Positions 36,825-47,320 are shown, numbered from the stretch's first letter. The stretch: DNA of 64,000 nucleotides from Mesorhizobium sp. M1D.F.Ca.ET.043.01.1.1 (GCF_003952385.1 NZ_CP034444.1:2294001-2358000), one strand, 5' to 3'. Notes: generated by a model not told the origin, from the letters alone. Numbers and translations: made by a program.

Positions 36825-37616
36825 ATGGATGAGCCATTCTACAAGACGGCTGCGATTGGCTACGACGAGTTGTTCGCTCGCGCAACGAATTCATTCATTC
36901 CATCCCTGCTAAGATCAGCGCGCATTGCGCCTAGCCACCGTGTGCTCGACGTCGCGACGGGTACCGGAGCAGCCGCCCAGGCTGCGGCGATGATAGTAGG
37001 CGCATCGGGCTCTGTGACTGGCGGCGATATCTCGCCGTCCATGCTCGAATCTGCCAAACGCAATTTGAAGAACCAGCCAATCAGCCTCGTAAGCTTTGAC
37101 GCTCATGCGCTTCCCTATGAGGATTGTCAGTTCGATGCAGTGATCTGTCAGCTCGGGCTCATGTTCTTCTCGGACCCGCTTGCGGCGCTTTCGGAATTTC
37201 GCCGGGTTCTGCGTCCCAAATGCTGGACTGCGGTCAGTGTGACGACGACGCCGGAGCGCTCATTGTTCGCCAGAGTAGGTGCGGTGATAGCTCGTTACAT
37301 CCCCGAAAAAGCTGAAAAGCTAAATCGCTTCTTTTCCATCCCTGACGCGACACGCTTGCATTCCTTGCTCGGCGGCGCCGGGTTTCAAAATATTGATGTC
37401 CAGCTCGAAACTCGACCCATCAAATTTTCCTCCTTCGACGACTATTTCAGCGGCGTCGCCAAGGGCGCAGGCTTGAGCGGTCAGGAGTATGTCCAGCTTC
37501 CTCCAGATATGAAACTCGTAGTGCGCGACGAAGTCTGGCGCGGTCTAGCTTCGCCAAATGCTGGAGAGCCGCTGACGGTTGAGATGGACGTTTTGATAGG
37601 CAGTGGCAGACGATAG
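36825..37616 (+). CDS. SAM-dependent methyltransferase (UbiE/class I type)
   Basis: The 263-residue protein has motif I VLDVATGTGAAAQAAA, an acidic residue at the end of strand 2 (GGDIS), motif post-I LPYEDCQFDAVICQLGLMFFSDP, and the following LRPKC segment. This is a class I methyltransferase close to the UbiE/COQ5 grouping. The substrate cannot be told. The start at 36825 (MDEPFYKTAAIGYDE) is favoured on family grounds; the ATG at 36762 is in frame but adds an unlike leader. Its base composition is lower in GC than its neighbours, which suggests transfer. Confidence 0.75.
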   Translation: MDEPFYKTAAIGYDELFARATNSFIPSLLRSARIAPSHRVLDVATGTGAAAQAAAMIVGASGSVTGGDISPSMLESAKRNLKNQPISLVSFDAHALPYEDCQFDAVICQLGLMFFSDPLAALSEFRRVLRPKCWTAVSVTTTPERSLFARVGAVIARYIPEKAEKLNRFFSIPDATRLHSLLGGAGFQNIDVQLETRPIKFSSFDDYFSGVAKGAGLSGQEYVQLPPDMKLVVRDEVWRGLASPNAGEPLTVEMDVLIGSGRR

Positions 37617-37658
37617 GACAATAGAGCCGCAGCGCGGTTCCATGGCAAAACTCTTTGC

Positions 37659-39107
37659 CTATCCCTGGAAGTCGAAGGCGCTGAGGCCCGTCACCATCTC
37701 GTCGAGACCGAGCGGTCGCGTCACCGGCGGCTCGGCGCGCGCCAGGCAGCCGACGCGCTCGCAGAGCCTGCAGGCCGGGCCGACCGGGGTTGCGGATGCC
37801 ATGCCTTGCGCGGCCTTGTCGGCGGACGGTCCGGGCAGCGCCGCGCCGTAGACGATCTCGTCGCGAAAGCCGATGTCGCAGCCGAGCAGAAGCGCCGTGC
37901 GCCGCGGCCGCTCGGAGAAGGCGCCTTGCGGCCCTTCGAGCGTGCGGGCGATGCAGAGGAACTCGGCACCGTCCGGCATCTCCACCGCCTCGACCAGGAT
38001 CCGGCCCGGCTGGGAAAAGGCCGCATGGACGGGAAGCTTCGGGCAGGCGCCGCCGAAACGACTTTGCGGATAGCCCAGGCTGCCCGCCTTGCGGAAGCGG
38101 TTGCCAGCGTTGTCGACCTCCAGCATGAAGAACGGCACGCCCGCCGCGCCGGGCCGCTGCAGCATGGTCAGGCGGTTCGCCGCCTGCTCGAAGGACACGC
38201 CGAAACGGGAACGCAGGACGTCGATGTCGTAGCGGGTGCGGATCGCCGCCGCATGAAAGGCCTGATAGGGCATCATCAGCGCGTGCGCGGCATAGCGGCC
38301 GAGCTCGAAGCGGGCGAGCCGACGCGCCTCGTCGGTTGCGAGCTTCAACGCCTGTATCTCAGCGGCCACGGCGACGGTCATGCGCATCAGGCTGGCCTCC
38401 ATGGCGACCTCGCGCAACTGATCGAAGGGGGAGAGCCGCTCGGACAGGAACAGGCGTTGCGAATGACGGTCATAGCGCCTGCGCCAGTTCGGCATGGTGG
38501 CAACCGGCAGCACCTTGACCACTATGCCGTGCTCTCGCCTCAGCCAGGCCTTCAGCGCGCCGAACAGGTCGTCTCCGGGATCGAGCAGCGAAATGAAGGC
38601 TTCGGCTTCCTCCTCCAGAGCCGCGAAGTGGTTCGGCCGACGCTCGACGGTCTCGTGCACTTCATCGACAGGCAGGCGCGTGCCGGACAATGCGGTTGCC
38701 CTGCCCTCCTGCGCCAGAAGCTCATTGAGATCCGATAGCCGCTCGGCCTGCTCGCGATAGGCGCGAAACAGCTTCACCATCGCGGCGGAAGCGTTCGGCG
38801 CGATCTCGGCGAGATCGATCAGCTCCTGGTCGCCCGGCAGTTCGGCCGAGAGCAGCGGATCGCCGAACACTTCCTTCAGCGCCGCGATCGAGCCTTTGGT
38901 CTCGCCCTGCAATTCGTGCGGGTCGATCTTGTAGACGGACGCCAGCTTGAGGATGAGCTGCACCGTCAGCGGCCGCTGGTTGCGCTCGATGAGGTTGAGA
39001 TAGGACGGGGAGATGCCCAGCCCTTCGGCCATCGCCGTCTGGGTCAGGTCCTTGGCGTTGCGAAGCCGGCGGATGCGCGGCCCGGCGAAGATTTTCTGGT
39101 CGGCCAA
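37659..39107 (-). CDS. ScfR/RamB-like XRE regulator of acyl or glyoxylate metabolism
   Basis: The 482-residue protein has an N-terminal XRE helix-turn-helix (IRRLRNAKDLTQTAMAEGLGISPSYLNLIERN), a middle IrrE/ImmA-like region without an HExxH zinc motif, and a C-terminal domain with a Cys cluster (CRLCERVGCLARAEPPVTRP). This is the ScfR/RamB family, which senses short-chain acyl metabolites and controls acetate and glyoxylate genes. It is divergent from isocitrate lyase across a 248-base region with repeated TTTACA sequences. Autoregulation and aceA control are inferred. Confidence 0.82.
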   Translation of the reverse strand: MADQKIFAGPRIRRLRNAKDLTQTAMAEGLGISPSYLNLIERNQRPLTVQLILKLASVYKIDPHELQGETKGSIAALKEVFGDPLLSAELPGDQELIDLAEIAPNASAAMVKLFRAYREQAERLSDLNELLAQEGRATALSGTRLPVDEVHETVERRPNHFAALEEEAEAFISLLDPGDDLFGALKAWLRREHGIVVKVLPVATMPNWRRRYDRHSQRLFLSERLSPFDQLREVAMEASLMRMTVAVAAEIQALKLATDEARRLARFELGRYAAHALMMPYQAFHAAAIRTRYDIDVLRSRFGVSFEQAANRLTMLQRPGAAGVPFFMLEVDNAGNRFRKAGSLGYPQSRFGGACPKLPVHAAFSQPGRILVEAVEMPDGAEFLCIARTLEGPQGAFSERPRRTALLLGCDIGFRDEIVYGAALPGPSADKAAQGMASATPVGPACRLCERVGCLARAEPPVTRPLGLDEMVTGLSAFDFQG

Positions 39108-39127
39108 TCGACAATCCTTGACAAGAT

Positions 39128-39275
39128 TTTACAGGAAATGGCGCGATGTGCGGCGAGCAGTCCTTTACAATCGTGACAAATTTACAGCGCCAGCCTGTCA
39201 AACGCAATACAGGTTTTCCCTTATTTTTCCCGGAAAACTCTGGTTTCTCTGGCGATTTTTGCGCCGCAATGTAAA
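39128..39275. promoter_or_regulatory. Repeated TTTACA sequences, candidate operator for the regulator and aceA
   Basis: TTTACA occurs at 39128, 39164 and 39181 on the plus strand, and as TGTAAA at 39270. The two middle copies are 17 bases apart. They fill the divergent promoter between the regulator and isocitrate lyase, so they are a likely binding target of one or both. Confidence 0.45.
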
Positions 39276-39355
39276 CGATGTCACACATCAGCGGCGCCGA
39301 AAATAGTCTCTACGAACGCGCCGTTCGAACAAGCAGAATCGATCTGGAGCAACCG

Positions 39356-40645
<1,290 letters not shown>

Positions 40646-40697
40646 CGACAACATCAGAGGAAACGCCCGAAGGGCATTTACGTCAGGGAGAAGACCA

Positions 40698-40940
40698 ATG
40701 GCATCGATAAGCCGCGTCAAGGAACGGGCCGAAGAACAGTCGAGCGCGATGAGCGTCGACCAGCAGGCGACGATCCGCATGCTTGCCAACGATCTGCACA
40801 GGCTGAACCAGTCTGTGATGAAGGCAGTCGAGGCGGGCGTCTCCGTGGAACTGGTGCGTTCGGCCAGGCACCACGGCGGAGACGGCAACTGGGGTGATCT
40901 TTTGATCCCAGTGATCGTCACCCAGCAGAACCACAGTTGA
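40698..40940 (+). CDS. Small conserved protein downstream of aceA
   Basis: The 80-residue protein reads SVDQQATIRMLANDLHRLNQSVMKAVEAGVSVELVRSARHH, with a polar helical pattern and a C-terminal GDGNWGDLLIPVIVTQ. GGGAGAAG lies 7 bases upstream of the ATG. It is 52 bases after aceA and before a terminator, so probably co-transcribed. I do not recognise a function. Confidence 0.65.
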   Translation: MASISRVKERAEEQSSAMSVDQQATIRMLANDLHRLNQSVMKAVEAGVSVELVRSARHHGGDGNWGDLLIPVIVTQQNHS

Positions 40941-40967
40941 CGTTACGTCAACAAGTCTTCGGCGAGT

Positions 40968-40996
40968 GTCTCCCGTGCGCTATACGCTCGGGAGAC
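40968..40996 (+). terminator. Terminator after the aceA operon
   Basis: GTCTCCCG pairs with CGGGAGAC around a 13-base loop, followed by TTTCGAGTTTTT. It lies 28 bases past the small ORF stop. Confidence 0.65.
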
Positions 40997-41164
40997 TTTC
41001 GAGTTTTTCGAATTCCGCTTGCGAAAACAGGGAGAACTTGCGCCGAATTTTAGGAATTCTTGCTATATTCTCATTTTCCACTATTTCTGCTTGACACCGC
41101 TGGCGATCTCGCGCCAATTGCGTTCAGGTTTCAACCCTGCATTGAACCAGAGCGCCCGCCCGAC

Positions 41165-41617
41165 ATGTCCCCCGCCGATCGTGACGACTCTCGAAAACCA
41201 TTCAAACCTGCGGACCGCGGCGCGGCAGCCCGGCTGTCGGCGGATTTCTCCAAGGTGCTTGTGGTCGGCAGATCGTCGATCAACCGGGTCGTGGTGTCGA
41301 AAATCGTCGAGAAATCCGGGCTGAAGCCGATTTCCGAGTCGCCTGAGACGGCCGGGAAGGCTTTGGCCGGCCAGGCCCCCGGCGCGGTCATCCTGGACGG
41401 CGGACCCGACGACAAGGATTGCGACGGGCTGTTGTCCAGCATCGACGCGCTGCGGCGCGCTGCCGGCAAGGCGCAGCCCTCGGTGATCCTGCTCTCAACC
41501 AGGAATGGCACTCCGGACAGCCTCGGCCTGTCGAGCGTGGTGGACGCCGTGGTGGCCAAGCCGATCACGCCCGAAAGGCTGCAACCGGTGATCGATCGCC
41601 TGGTCGGCCGCCGCTAG
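41165..41617 (+). CDS. Atypical receiver-domain protein
   Basis: The 150-residue protein has a single CheY-like domain. The phosphoacceptor position is filled (VILDGG, Asp78) and the Lys of AKPITPERL is present. However, the acidic pair normally following the first strand is replaced by Gly-Arg (VLVVGRSSINR), so magnesium binding is doubtful. No output domain exists. The ATG at 41165 is preferred because upstream residues have no likeness. It could be a pseudo-receiver that works without phosphorylation. Confidence 0.65.
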   Translation: MSPADRDDSRKPFKPADRGAAARLSADFSKVLVVGRSSINRVVVSKIVEKSGLKPISESPETAGKALAGQAPGAVILDGGPDDKDCDGLLSSIDALRRAAGKAQPSVILLSTRNGTPDSLGLSSVVDAVVAKPITPERLQPVIDRLVGRR

Positions 41618-41628
41618 AGCGAACGGAT

Positions 41629-42375
41629 TCACCCGGCTTTGGCGATGGCCTCGACCAGCGCCGGCAACTCGCCGAGATCTGATATCTCCCGGAAACGCGG
41701 TGCCGCGACTGGCGCCTCGGCGTGCTCCACGGCCCAGGTCAATTCGTGCGGCACATGGATGCCCCAGCCGCCGGCCTCGATGACCGGCACCACGTCCGAC
41801 TTGAGCGAGTTGCCGACCATCATGCTCCGCTCAGGACCATCGCCATGGCGGCTGAAGATGCGGGCATAGGTGGCGGTGTTCTTGTCGCTGACGATCTCGA
41901 CGGCATCGAAGAGCTCGCCCAATCCCGACTGCGCCAGCTTGCGCTCCTGGTCGAGAAGGTCACCCTTGGTGATCAGCACCAGGCGATAGGAACCGGCCAG
42001 CCTTTCGACCGTCTCACGCGCATGCGGCAGCGGCTGGATCGGGTGGCTGAGCATGTCGCGTCCGACCGCGAGGATTTCAGCGATGGTCGAGGCCGGCACG
42101 CGGCCCTGGGTAACCTCGATCGCCGTCTCTATCATCGATAGCGTGAAGCTCTTTATGCCGAAGCCATAGAGGCCGAGATTGCGCTTTGCGGCCTCGAGCA
42201 GGTTCGCGGAAACCTGGCTTGCCTCGCTGTGCTCGGCAAGCATCGAGACGAAACGCTGCTCGGTCATGCGGAAGAACTGCTCGTTCTGCCACAGCGTGTC
42301 GTCGGCATCGAAACCGATCGTGGTCAAACGTGGAGCGGACATAGGGACACTCATTCTTTCGCGGATTGGGCTCAT
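41629..42375 (-). CDS. HAD-superfamily hydrolase
   Basis: The 248-residue protein has HAD motif I GFDADDTLW, motif II LITKG, and motifs III/IV around the Lys and MMVGNSLKSDV. It has a helical cap between residues 25 and 105. The pattern fits YjjG/phosphoglycolate-phosphatase-like enzymes; the substrate is unknown. The ATG at 42375 has GAGG upstream; ATGs at 42354 and 42342 are also possible. It is convergent with the receiver gene, 11 bases apart. Confidence 0.8.
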   Translation of the reverse strand: MSPIRERMSVPMSAPRLTTIGFDADDTLWQNEQFFRMTEQRFVSMLAEHSEASQVSANLLEAAKRNLGLYGFGIKSFTLSMIETAIEVTQGRVPASTIAEILAVGRDMLSHPIQPLPHARETVERLAGSYRLVLITKGDLLDQERKLAQSGLGELFDAVEIVSDKNTATYARIFSRHGDGPERSMMVGNSLKSDVVPVIEAGGWGIHVPHELTWAVEHAEAPVAAPRFREISDLGELPALVEAIAKAG

Positions 42376-42529
42376 CTAAACCTCGTCGCCCCGCGCCGCC
42401 AGCAGGAAGACGCATGCGGCAACGGGACAGCACGCCGAATTCGCGTCTCCCATGGCTGCTCGGGCGCCTCCCCTTCCCTTCTCCCACGGCGCCCGGCTAT
42501 ACTTCGAAATCCGCAACACAATCTGGTGA

Positions 42530-43966
42530 ATGATGCCGCCTGAAAAAAAGGAAGTCCGTCCGTCGAGCCGGGGGGGACGCGCCCGCACGCCTGCCTTCTT
42601 GAAGAATGAACGCGGCGTGAAGAACTGGAAGGAAGCCAGCGCCTGGCTGGAGTGGCGCGGCATCGAGGACATCGAATGCATCACGCCGGACCAGGCCGGC
42701 GTCGCCCGCGGCAAGATGATGCCGTCGAAGAAATTCACCTCCAACACATCGCTGGCGCTGCCTTCGGCGGTGTTCATGACGACGATCTCCGGCGGCTATC
42801 CGGAAGACGGCAACGGCTTCCACTATCCGGAGGACGACGGCGACCTGAAGCTTTTGCCCGATCTCTCGACGCTGACCGTCGTGCCCTGGGAGGAAGACCC
42901 GACGGCGGCCGTGATCTGCGACCTCGTCCACCAGGACGGCCGCTCCGTCGAATTCACGCCGCGCAATGTGCTGAAGCGCGTGCTGGCCGCCTATGACGAT
43001 CGCGGCTTCAGGCCCGTGGTGGCGCCCGAGATCGAATTCTACCTGGTGCGCAAGAACCCCGACCCGGACTATCCGCTGACCCCGCCCGTCGGACGTTCCG
43101 GGCGGCCGATCGGCGGCGGCGCCGGCTATTCGATCGCCGGCGTCAACGAGTTCGACGAGCTGATCGACGACATCTACCATTTCTCGGAGCGGCAAGGCCT
43201 GGAGATCGACACGCTGATCCACGAGGAAGGCGCCGGCCAGCTCGAGATCAACCTGCGTCACGGCAATCCGATCGAGCTCGCCGACCAGGTCTTCATGTTC
43301 AAGCGCACGATCCGCGAGGCGGCGCTGAAGCACGAGATCTACGCCACTTTCATGGCCAAGCCGATCCAGGGGCAACCGGGCTCGGCCATGCATATCCACC
43401 AGTCCGTAATCGACAAGAAGACCGGCCGGAACATCTTCTCGGCCGAGGACGGCTCCGAGACGGACGCCTTCTTCCACTTCATCGGCGGCATGCAGAAGCA
43501 CGTGCCGAACGCGCTGGTGATGTTCGCGCCCTACGTCAATTCCTACCGCCGGCTGACGCAGGCGGCCTCGGCGCCTGTCAACACCAAATGGGGCTACGAC
43601 AACCGCACGACGGCGTTCCGCGTGCCGCGATCCGACCCCGCTGCGCGGCGCGTCGAAAACCGCATCCCGTCCTCGGACGCCAATCCCTACCTGGCGCTCG
43701 CCGCCTCGCTCGCCTGCGGCCTGATCGGCATCACGAAGAAGGAAAAGGCCTCGGCGCCGGTGCTGACCACCGCCAATGAGGACGAGATCGACCTGCCGCG
43801 CAGCCTGCTCGAGGCCGTCGATCTGTTCGAGGCGGACAGGGAGCTCGGCGCCATCCTCGGCAAATCCTTCGCCGCAACCTATGCGGCCATCAAGCGCGCC
43901 GAGTTCGAGACCTTCATGGAAGTGATCAGCCCGTGGGAGCGGGAGTATCTGTTGTTGAACGTGTAA
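42530..43966 (+). CDS. puuA: Gamma-glutamylputrescine synthetase-like (glutamine synthetase family)
   Basis: The 478-residue protein has the catalytic glutamine synthetase domain: VVAPEIEFYLV, LIHEEGAGQLEINLRHG, GSAMHIHQS and ENRIPSSDANPYLALAAS. Sequence style matches the PuuA/GlnA-like group, which ligates glutamate to putrescine, not the ammonia-using enzymes. Context supports this: a PuuB-like oxidase follows and the pot transporter is about 8 kb away. The first 25 residues are Arg/Pro-rich and may not be translated; a start near GVKNWKEASAWL is possible. Confidence 0.8.
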   Translation: MMPPEKKEVRPSSRGGRARTPAFLKNERGVKNWKEASAWLEWRGIEDIECITPDQAGVARGKMMPSKKFTSNTSLALPSAVFMTTISGGYPEDGNGFHYPEDDGDLKLLPDLSTLTVVPWEEDPTAAVICDLVHQDGRSVEFTPRNVLKRVLAAYDDRGFRPVVAPEIEFYLVRKNPDPDYPLTPPVGRSGRPIGGGAGYSIAGVNEFDELIDDIYHFSERQGLEIDTLIHEEGAGQLEINLRHGNPIELADQVFMFKRTIREAALKHEIYATFMAKPIQGQPGSAMHIHQSVIDKKTGRNIFSAEDGSETDAFFHFIGGMQKHVPNALVMFAPYVNSYRRLTQAASAPVNTKWGYDNRTTAFRVPRSDPAARRVENRIPSSDANPYLALAASLACGLIGITKKEKASAPVLTTANEDEIDLPRSLLEAVDLFEADRELGAILGKSFAATYAAIKRAEFETFMEVISPWEREYLLLNV

Positions 43967-43982
43967 GCGACGACTATGTCGC

Positions 43983-44071
43983 GTGAATGGTGAATGGTGA
44001 GTGGTTTCATATTAGACGGGTGACTGCAGGGCAGAGTGCTTTCTCACAGCCATTCACTATTCACCATTCAC
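43983..44071. repeat. Inverted repeat around GTGAATGGTGAATGG
   Basis: A 22-base arm at 43983-44004 pairs with 44050-44071 (two mismatches), with a 45-base loop. Within each arm GTGAATG is repeated. It lies between puuA- and puuB-like genes and could form a hairpin in the mRNA. It looks like a short intergenic repeat of rhizobial genomes. Confidence 0.7.
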
Positions 44072-44081
44072 CGGCGTTCCC

Positions 44082-45368
44082 ATGCCCTACCAGTCTCCCA
44101 TTTCCCCCGGCCGTTCCTGGTACGAGGATACGGCCGGGCACCGCACTGAATACTCGCCCCTCGACGGCGACCGGAGCTGCGATGTCGTCATCATCGGCGG
44201 CGGCTTCACCGGATTGTCGGCGGCGGCGCACCTGGCCAAGGCCGGCACGGACGTCGTGCTGATCGAAGCGCATCGTTTCGGCGACGGCGCATCGGGGCGC
44301 AATGGCGGCCAGCTCGGCACCGGCCAGCGCGCCTGGGCGGAGGAGCTGGAGGCCGAATACGGCTTCTCGCGCGCCAAGGCGCTGTTCGATCTTGCCGAGG
44401 AAGCCAAGGCGCATCTGCTGGACTTCGCCGCCGCCAACGAAATCGAGATCGACTACATGCCGGGCCAATTGTCGGTGGCGCACAAGAAGCGTTACGTCGA
44501 CGACTACAAGCGCCATGCCGAGATCATGGCCGGCCGCTTCGGCTACCCGCATGTCAGCTTCATGGATGCGGCGGAAACTGCGGAACGGCTGGGCTCGGCG
44601 CGCTATTTCGGCGGCACGCGCGACACCGGCACCGGGCATATCCACCCGCTGAAGCTGGTGATCGGCACGGCAAAAGTGGCGGCCGCGGCCGGCGCGCATC
44701 TGTTCGAGCGGACGCCTTCGACCGGCATCGCCTCAAGCGGCGGCAAGGTGAAGGTGACGACCCCGAAAGGCACCATTTCGGCCGAGAAATGCCTCATCGC
44801 GGTCAATGCCTATGGCGGCAAGCTGGAGCCGGTGAGCGCGGCGCATATCATGCCGATCGGCTCCTTCATCGGCGCGACCGTGCCGCTCGGCGCCGAGTCC
44901 AAGGTGTTGCCGGGGGCAGAGTCGGTGGACGATTCACGCTTCGTCGTGCGCTATTTCCGCAAGTCGAAGGACGGGCGGCTGCTGTTCGGCGGCCGCGAGG
45001 TCTATGCCGTCAACGATCCGAAGGACATTCATATCCACATCCGCCGGCAGATCGCCGAGCTCTATCCGGCGCTGAAGGATGTCGAGATCACCCATGGCTG
45101 GGGCGGCTATGTCGGCATCACCGTGCCGAGGAAGCCTTTCGTGCGCGAGGTGATGCCGAAGGTGATCTCGATCGGCGGCTATTCCGGCCACGGCGTCATG
45201 CTGTCCAACTTCTTTGGCAGGCTCTATGCCGAGGCGGTCGCCGGCAACCGCGACCGGCTGAAGCTGATCGAGGATCTGAAGGTTCCCGCTTTCCCGGGCG
45301 GCCGTCGTTTTCGCGCGCCGCTGCTGTTTCTGGCGCTCAACTGGTTCGCGTTGCGCGACAGGATTTGA
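44082..45368 (+). CDS. puuB: Gamma-glutamylputrescine oxidase-like FAD oxidoreductase
   Basis: The 428-residue protein has the FAD-binding motif VVIIGGGFTGLSAAAHLAKAG, then GASGRNGGQLGTGQR, which is typical of PuuB/DadA-type amine oxidases. Near the C-terminus, VISIGGYSGHGVMLS forms the second flavin contact. It would oxidise gamma-glutamylputrescine made by the upstream synthetase. The ATG at 44082 lacks a strong ribosome-binding site and comes 10 bases after the inverted repeat, so translation may depend on folding. Confidence 0.83.
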   Translation: MPYQSPISPGRSWYEDTAGHRTEYSPLDGDRSCDVVIIGGGFTGLSAAAHLAKAGTDVVLIEAHRFGDGASGRNGGQLGTGQRAWAEELEAEYGFSRAKALFDLAEEAKAHLLDFAAANEIEIDYMPGQLSVAHKKRYVDDYKRHAEIMAGRFGYPHVSFMDAAETAERLGSARYFGGTRDTGTGHIHPLKLVIGTAKVAAAAGAHLFERTPSTGIASSGGKVKVTTPKGTISAEKCLIAVNAYGGKLEPVSAAHIMPIGSFIGATVPLGAESKVLPGAESVDDSRFVVRYFRKSKDGRLLFGGREVYAVNDPKDIHIHIRRQIAELYPALKDVEITHGWGGYVGITVPRKPFVREVMPKVISIGGYSGHGVMLSNFFGRLYAEAVAGNRDRLKLIEDLKVPAFPGGRRFRAPLLFLALNWFALRDRI

Positions 45369-45626
45369 CGTCGAGCATTCCAGCGGAAGTTGCTTGATTC
45401 GATGCGGGGCGCTCCGTCCACGGCATGTTGCAGAATCCTTAACAAATGCAGGAAATTTCACAAAAAGGCGCACTCATGCCACAATCGCCGGGAAGAGATG
45501 CTAGTTCTGGGCGATAAACGGGGATTTGCGCGGGCCTGCCCGCTGTAGTTTCGGGACCGACGCCAGCCGCGAACTGTTTGCGGCAAAATCGAAAGAACGT
45601 CGGCCCGGTTGTTGGAGGTGGTCTAA

Positions 45627-46532
45627 GTGAACGAGCCCTTCAGTTTCGGCGCGCCGGAACGACGGCGCTTTGCAGTGCAGTTCGGCTATGACATGCGGCC
45701 CTCGTTCTGGCAGAGCCTGCAGTCGAACGCGCATCTTGTGATCGCGGCCGTCGGCACCGCGGCGCTGCTCGGCGTGGCGGCGGTTGCGCTTTGGCTGGCC
45801 CTGCCGGCCAATGAACGGCAGGCGATCGCGAGCGCGGAGCAGACCGTACCCGCGATCCCGGTCAAGACGAAGAAAATCGCCCCGGCCGCGGCGAGCGCTG
45901 TCAGTGTCGCCGCCGCGCCGCAAGCCGCGCGCAAGGCCGATGCGGTTTCGCCCGTGACTGCAGCCCGTGAAGCCACCATTCCGGCGCTGGCATCCAACAA
46001 CCCCCGCTGGAGCGCCGCGAGTGGTGAGCCTGCGCCTGCCGCGGCAGAGGCTCCGCCAGCCTCGTCCGCTCAAGCCCGCGAGAAGCCGGCAACGCAGGAC
46101 GACAAGCCAACCGCTGCCGCCTTCGCCGAATCCGCATCGGGGAACGATGCTTCGGCCGCGTTGTCGAAGGTGGCGGCGCCTGCGCCAGGGGCAAGCCAGC
46201 CGGCGGATACGAAGAAGCCGGATGACAAGATGGACAGCGCCCAGACCGCGGCCATTCCAGAGGCAAAGCCTCAGGTTCCGGAGGCTCAGCCGACGGCAAC
46301 GGGGGACGCGGCCCAGGACAAGCCGAAACCTCAGCAGGCCAGCGCCGGCGCCAATGGGCGCATCCTGAGGGCTGTCACCATGCGGAGCGGCCCGAAGAAA
46401 GGCGCATCCGCAATCGTCACGGTGCCCGCCAAGTCATCGGTGCAGGTGATGGGCTGCAACAAATGGTGCGAGATCGTCTATAACGGCAAGCACGGCTGGG
46501 TCTACAAGAGCTACGTCAAGACCGGCGCTTGA
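45627..46532 (+). CDS. SH3-domain protein with membrane anchor and long Ala/Pro linker
   Basis: The 301-residue protein starts at GTG 45627 with GGAGGTGG upstream. It has one membrane helix near residues 35-60 (AHLVIAAVGTAALLGVAAVALWLAL) and a disordered Ala/Pro/Lys linker (about 65-235). The C-terminus is a bacterial SH3 domain (about 240-300: TMRSGPKKGASAIVTVPAKSSVQVMGC, KWCEIVYNGKHGWVYKSYV). SH3b domains of this type usually bind cell-wall components in the periplasm. Function beyond that is unknown. Confidence 0.78.
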   Translation: MNEPFSFGAPERRRFAVQFGYDMRPSFWQSLQSNAHLVIAAVGTAALLGVAAVALWLALPANERQAIASAEQTVPAIPVKTKKIAPAAASAVSVAAAPQAARKADAVSPVTAAREATIPALASNNPRWSAASGEPAPAAAEAPPASSAQAREKPATQDDKPTAAAFAESASGNDASAALSKVAAPAPGASQPADTKKPDDKMDSAQTAAIPEAKPQVPEAQPTATGDAAQDKPKPQQASAGANGRILRAVTMRSGPKKGASAIVTVPAKSSVQVMGCNKWCEIVYNGKHGWVYKSYVKTGA

Positions 46533-46573
46533 TGCGGACGTCGCTGGCGGCCTGCCGCCGCCGCGACGTCAAT

Positions 46574-47320
46574 TCAGATGCAGCGCCCGCCGTCGACCTC
46601 CAGCGCCACGCCGGTGATGAAGGCGGCTTCGTCCGAAGCCAGCCAGAGCGCCGCATTGGCAATATCGAGCGGCGTCGAGAGCCGGCCGAGCGGGATCGAG
46701 GCGCGGAATTTTTCGCGGATCTCCGGCGTGTCGGCGCCCATGAATTTCTCCAGCATGCCGGTCTCGCCGGCGACCGGGCAGAGGCAATTGACGCGGATGT
46801 TCTTCGGCGCGAGCTCGACCGCCATCGACTTGGTGGCGGTGATCGCCCAGCCCTTGGAGGCATTGTACCAGGTGAGGCCCGGCCGCGGCCTGATGCCGGC
46901 CGTCGAGGCCGTGGTGAGGATGACGCCGCCGCCCTGCCGGTCCATGATCGGCACCACGGCAAGGGCGGCATGATAGATCGCCTTCATGTTGACGGCGGTG
47001 ATCAGGTCGAAGGTTTCCTCGTCGACGCCCAGCATGTCGCCGTTGCGATGGGTATAACCGGCGTTGTTGACCATGATGTCGATGCGGCCGAAGGCGTTCT
47101 TGGCGGCGTAGACCATCTCGTCGAATTCGGAGCGTTGCGAGACGTCGGTCTGGGTCCAGATCGCACGATCGCCGATTGCTTGCGCCACGCGCTCGGCGCC
47201 CTTGGCGTTGAGGTCGGCGACCACGACGCGCGCGCCCTCCTCAGCGAAGCGCTTCGCCATGCCCTCGCCGAAGCCCGACGCCGCGCCGGTGATGATGGCC
47301 ACCTTGTTTTCCAGACGCAT
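46574..47320 (-). CDS. SDR-family oxidoreductase
   Basis: The 248-residue protein is a classical short-chain dehydrogenase. It has the TGAASGFGEG dinucleotide motif, NNAGYTHRNG, catalytic Ser in TTASTAG and the YNASK Tyr-Lys pair, and ends GGRCI. The FabG-like form gives no substrate. The ATG at 47320 (MRLENKVAIITG) is chosen as the normal family start; 47335 is also in frame. Confidence 0.85.
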   Translation of the reverse strand: MRLENKVAIITGAASGFGEGMAKRFAEEGARVVVADLNAKGAERVAQAIGDRAIWTQTDVSQRSEFDEMVYAAKNAFGRIDIMVNNAGYTHRNGDMLGVDEETFDLITAVNMKAIYHAALAVVPIMDRQGGGVILTTASTAGIRPRPGLTWYNASKGWAITATKSMAVELAPKNIRVNCLCPVAGETGMLEKFMGADTPEIREKFRASIPLGRLSTPLDIANAALWLASDEAAFITGVALEVDGGRCI

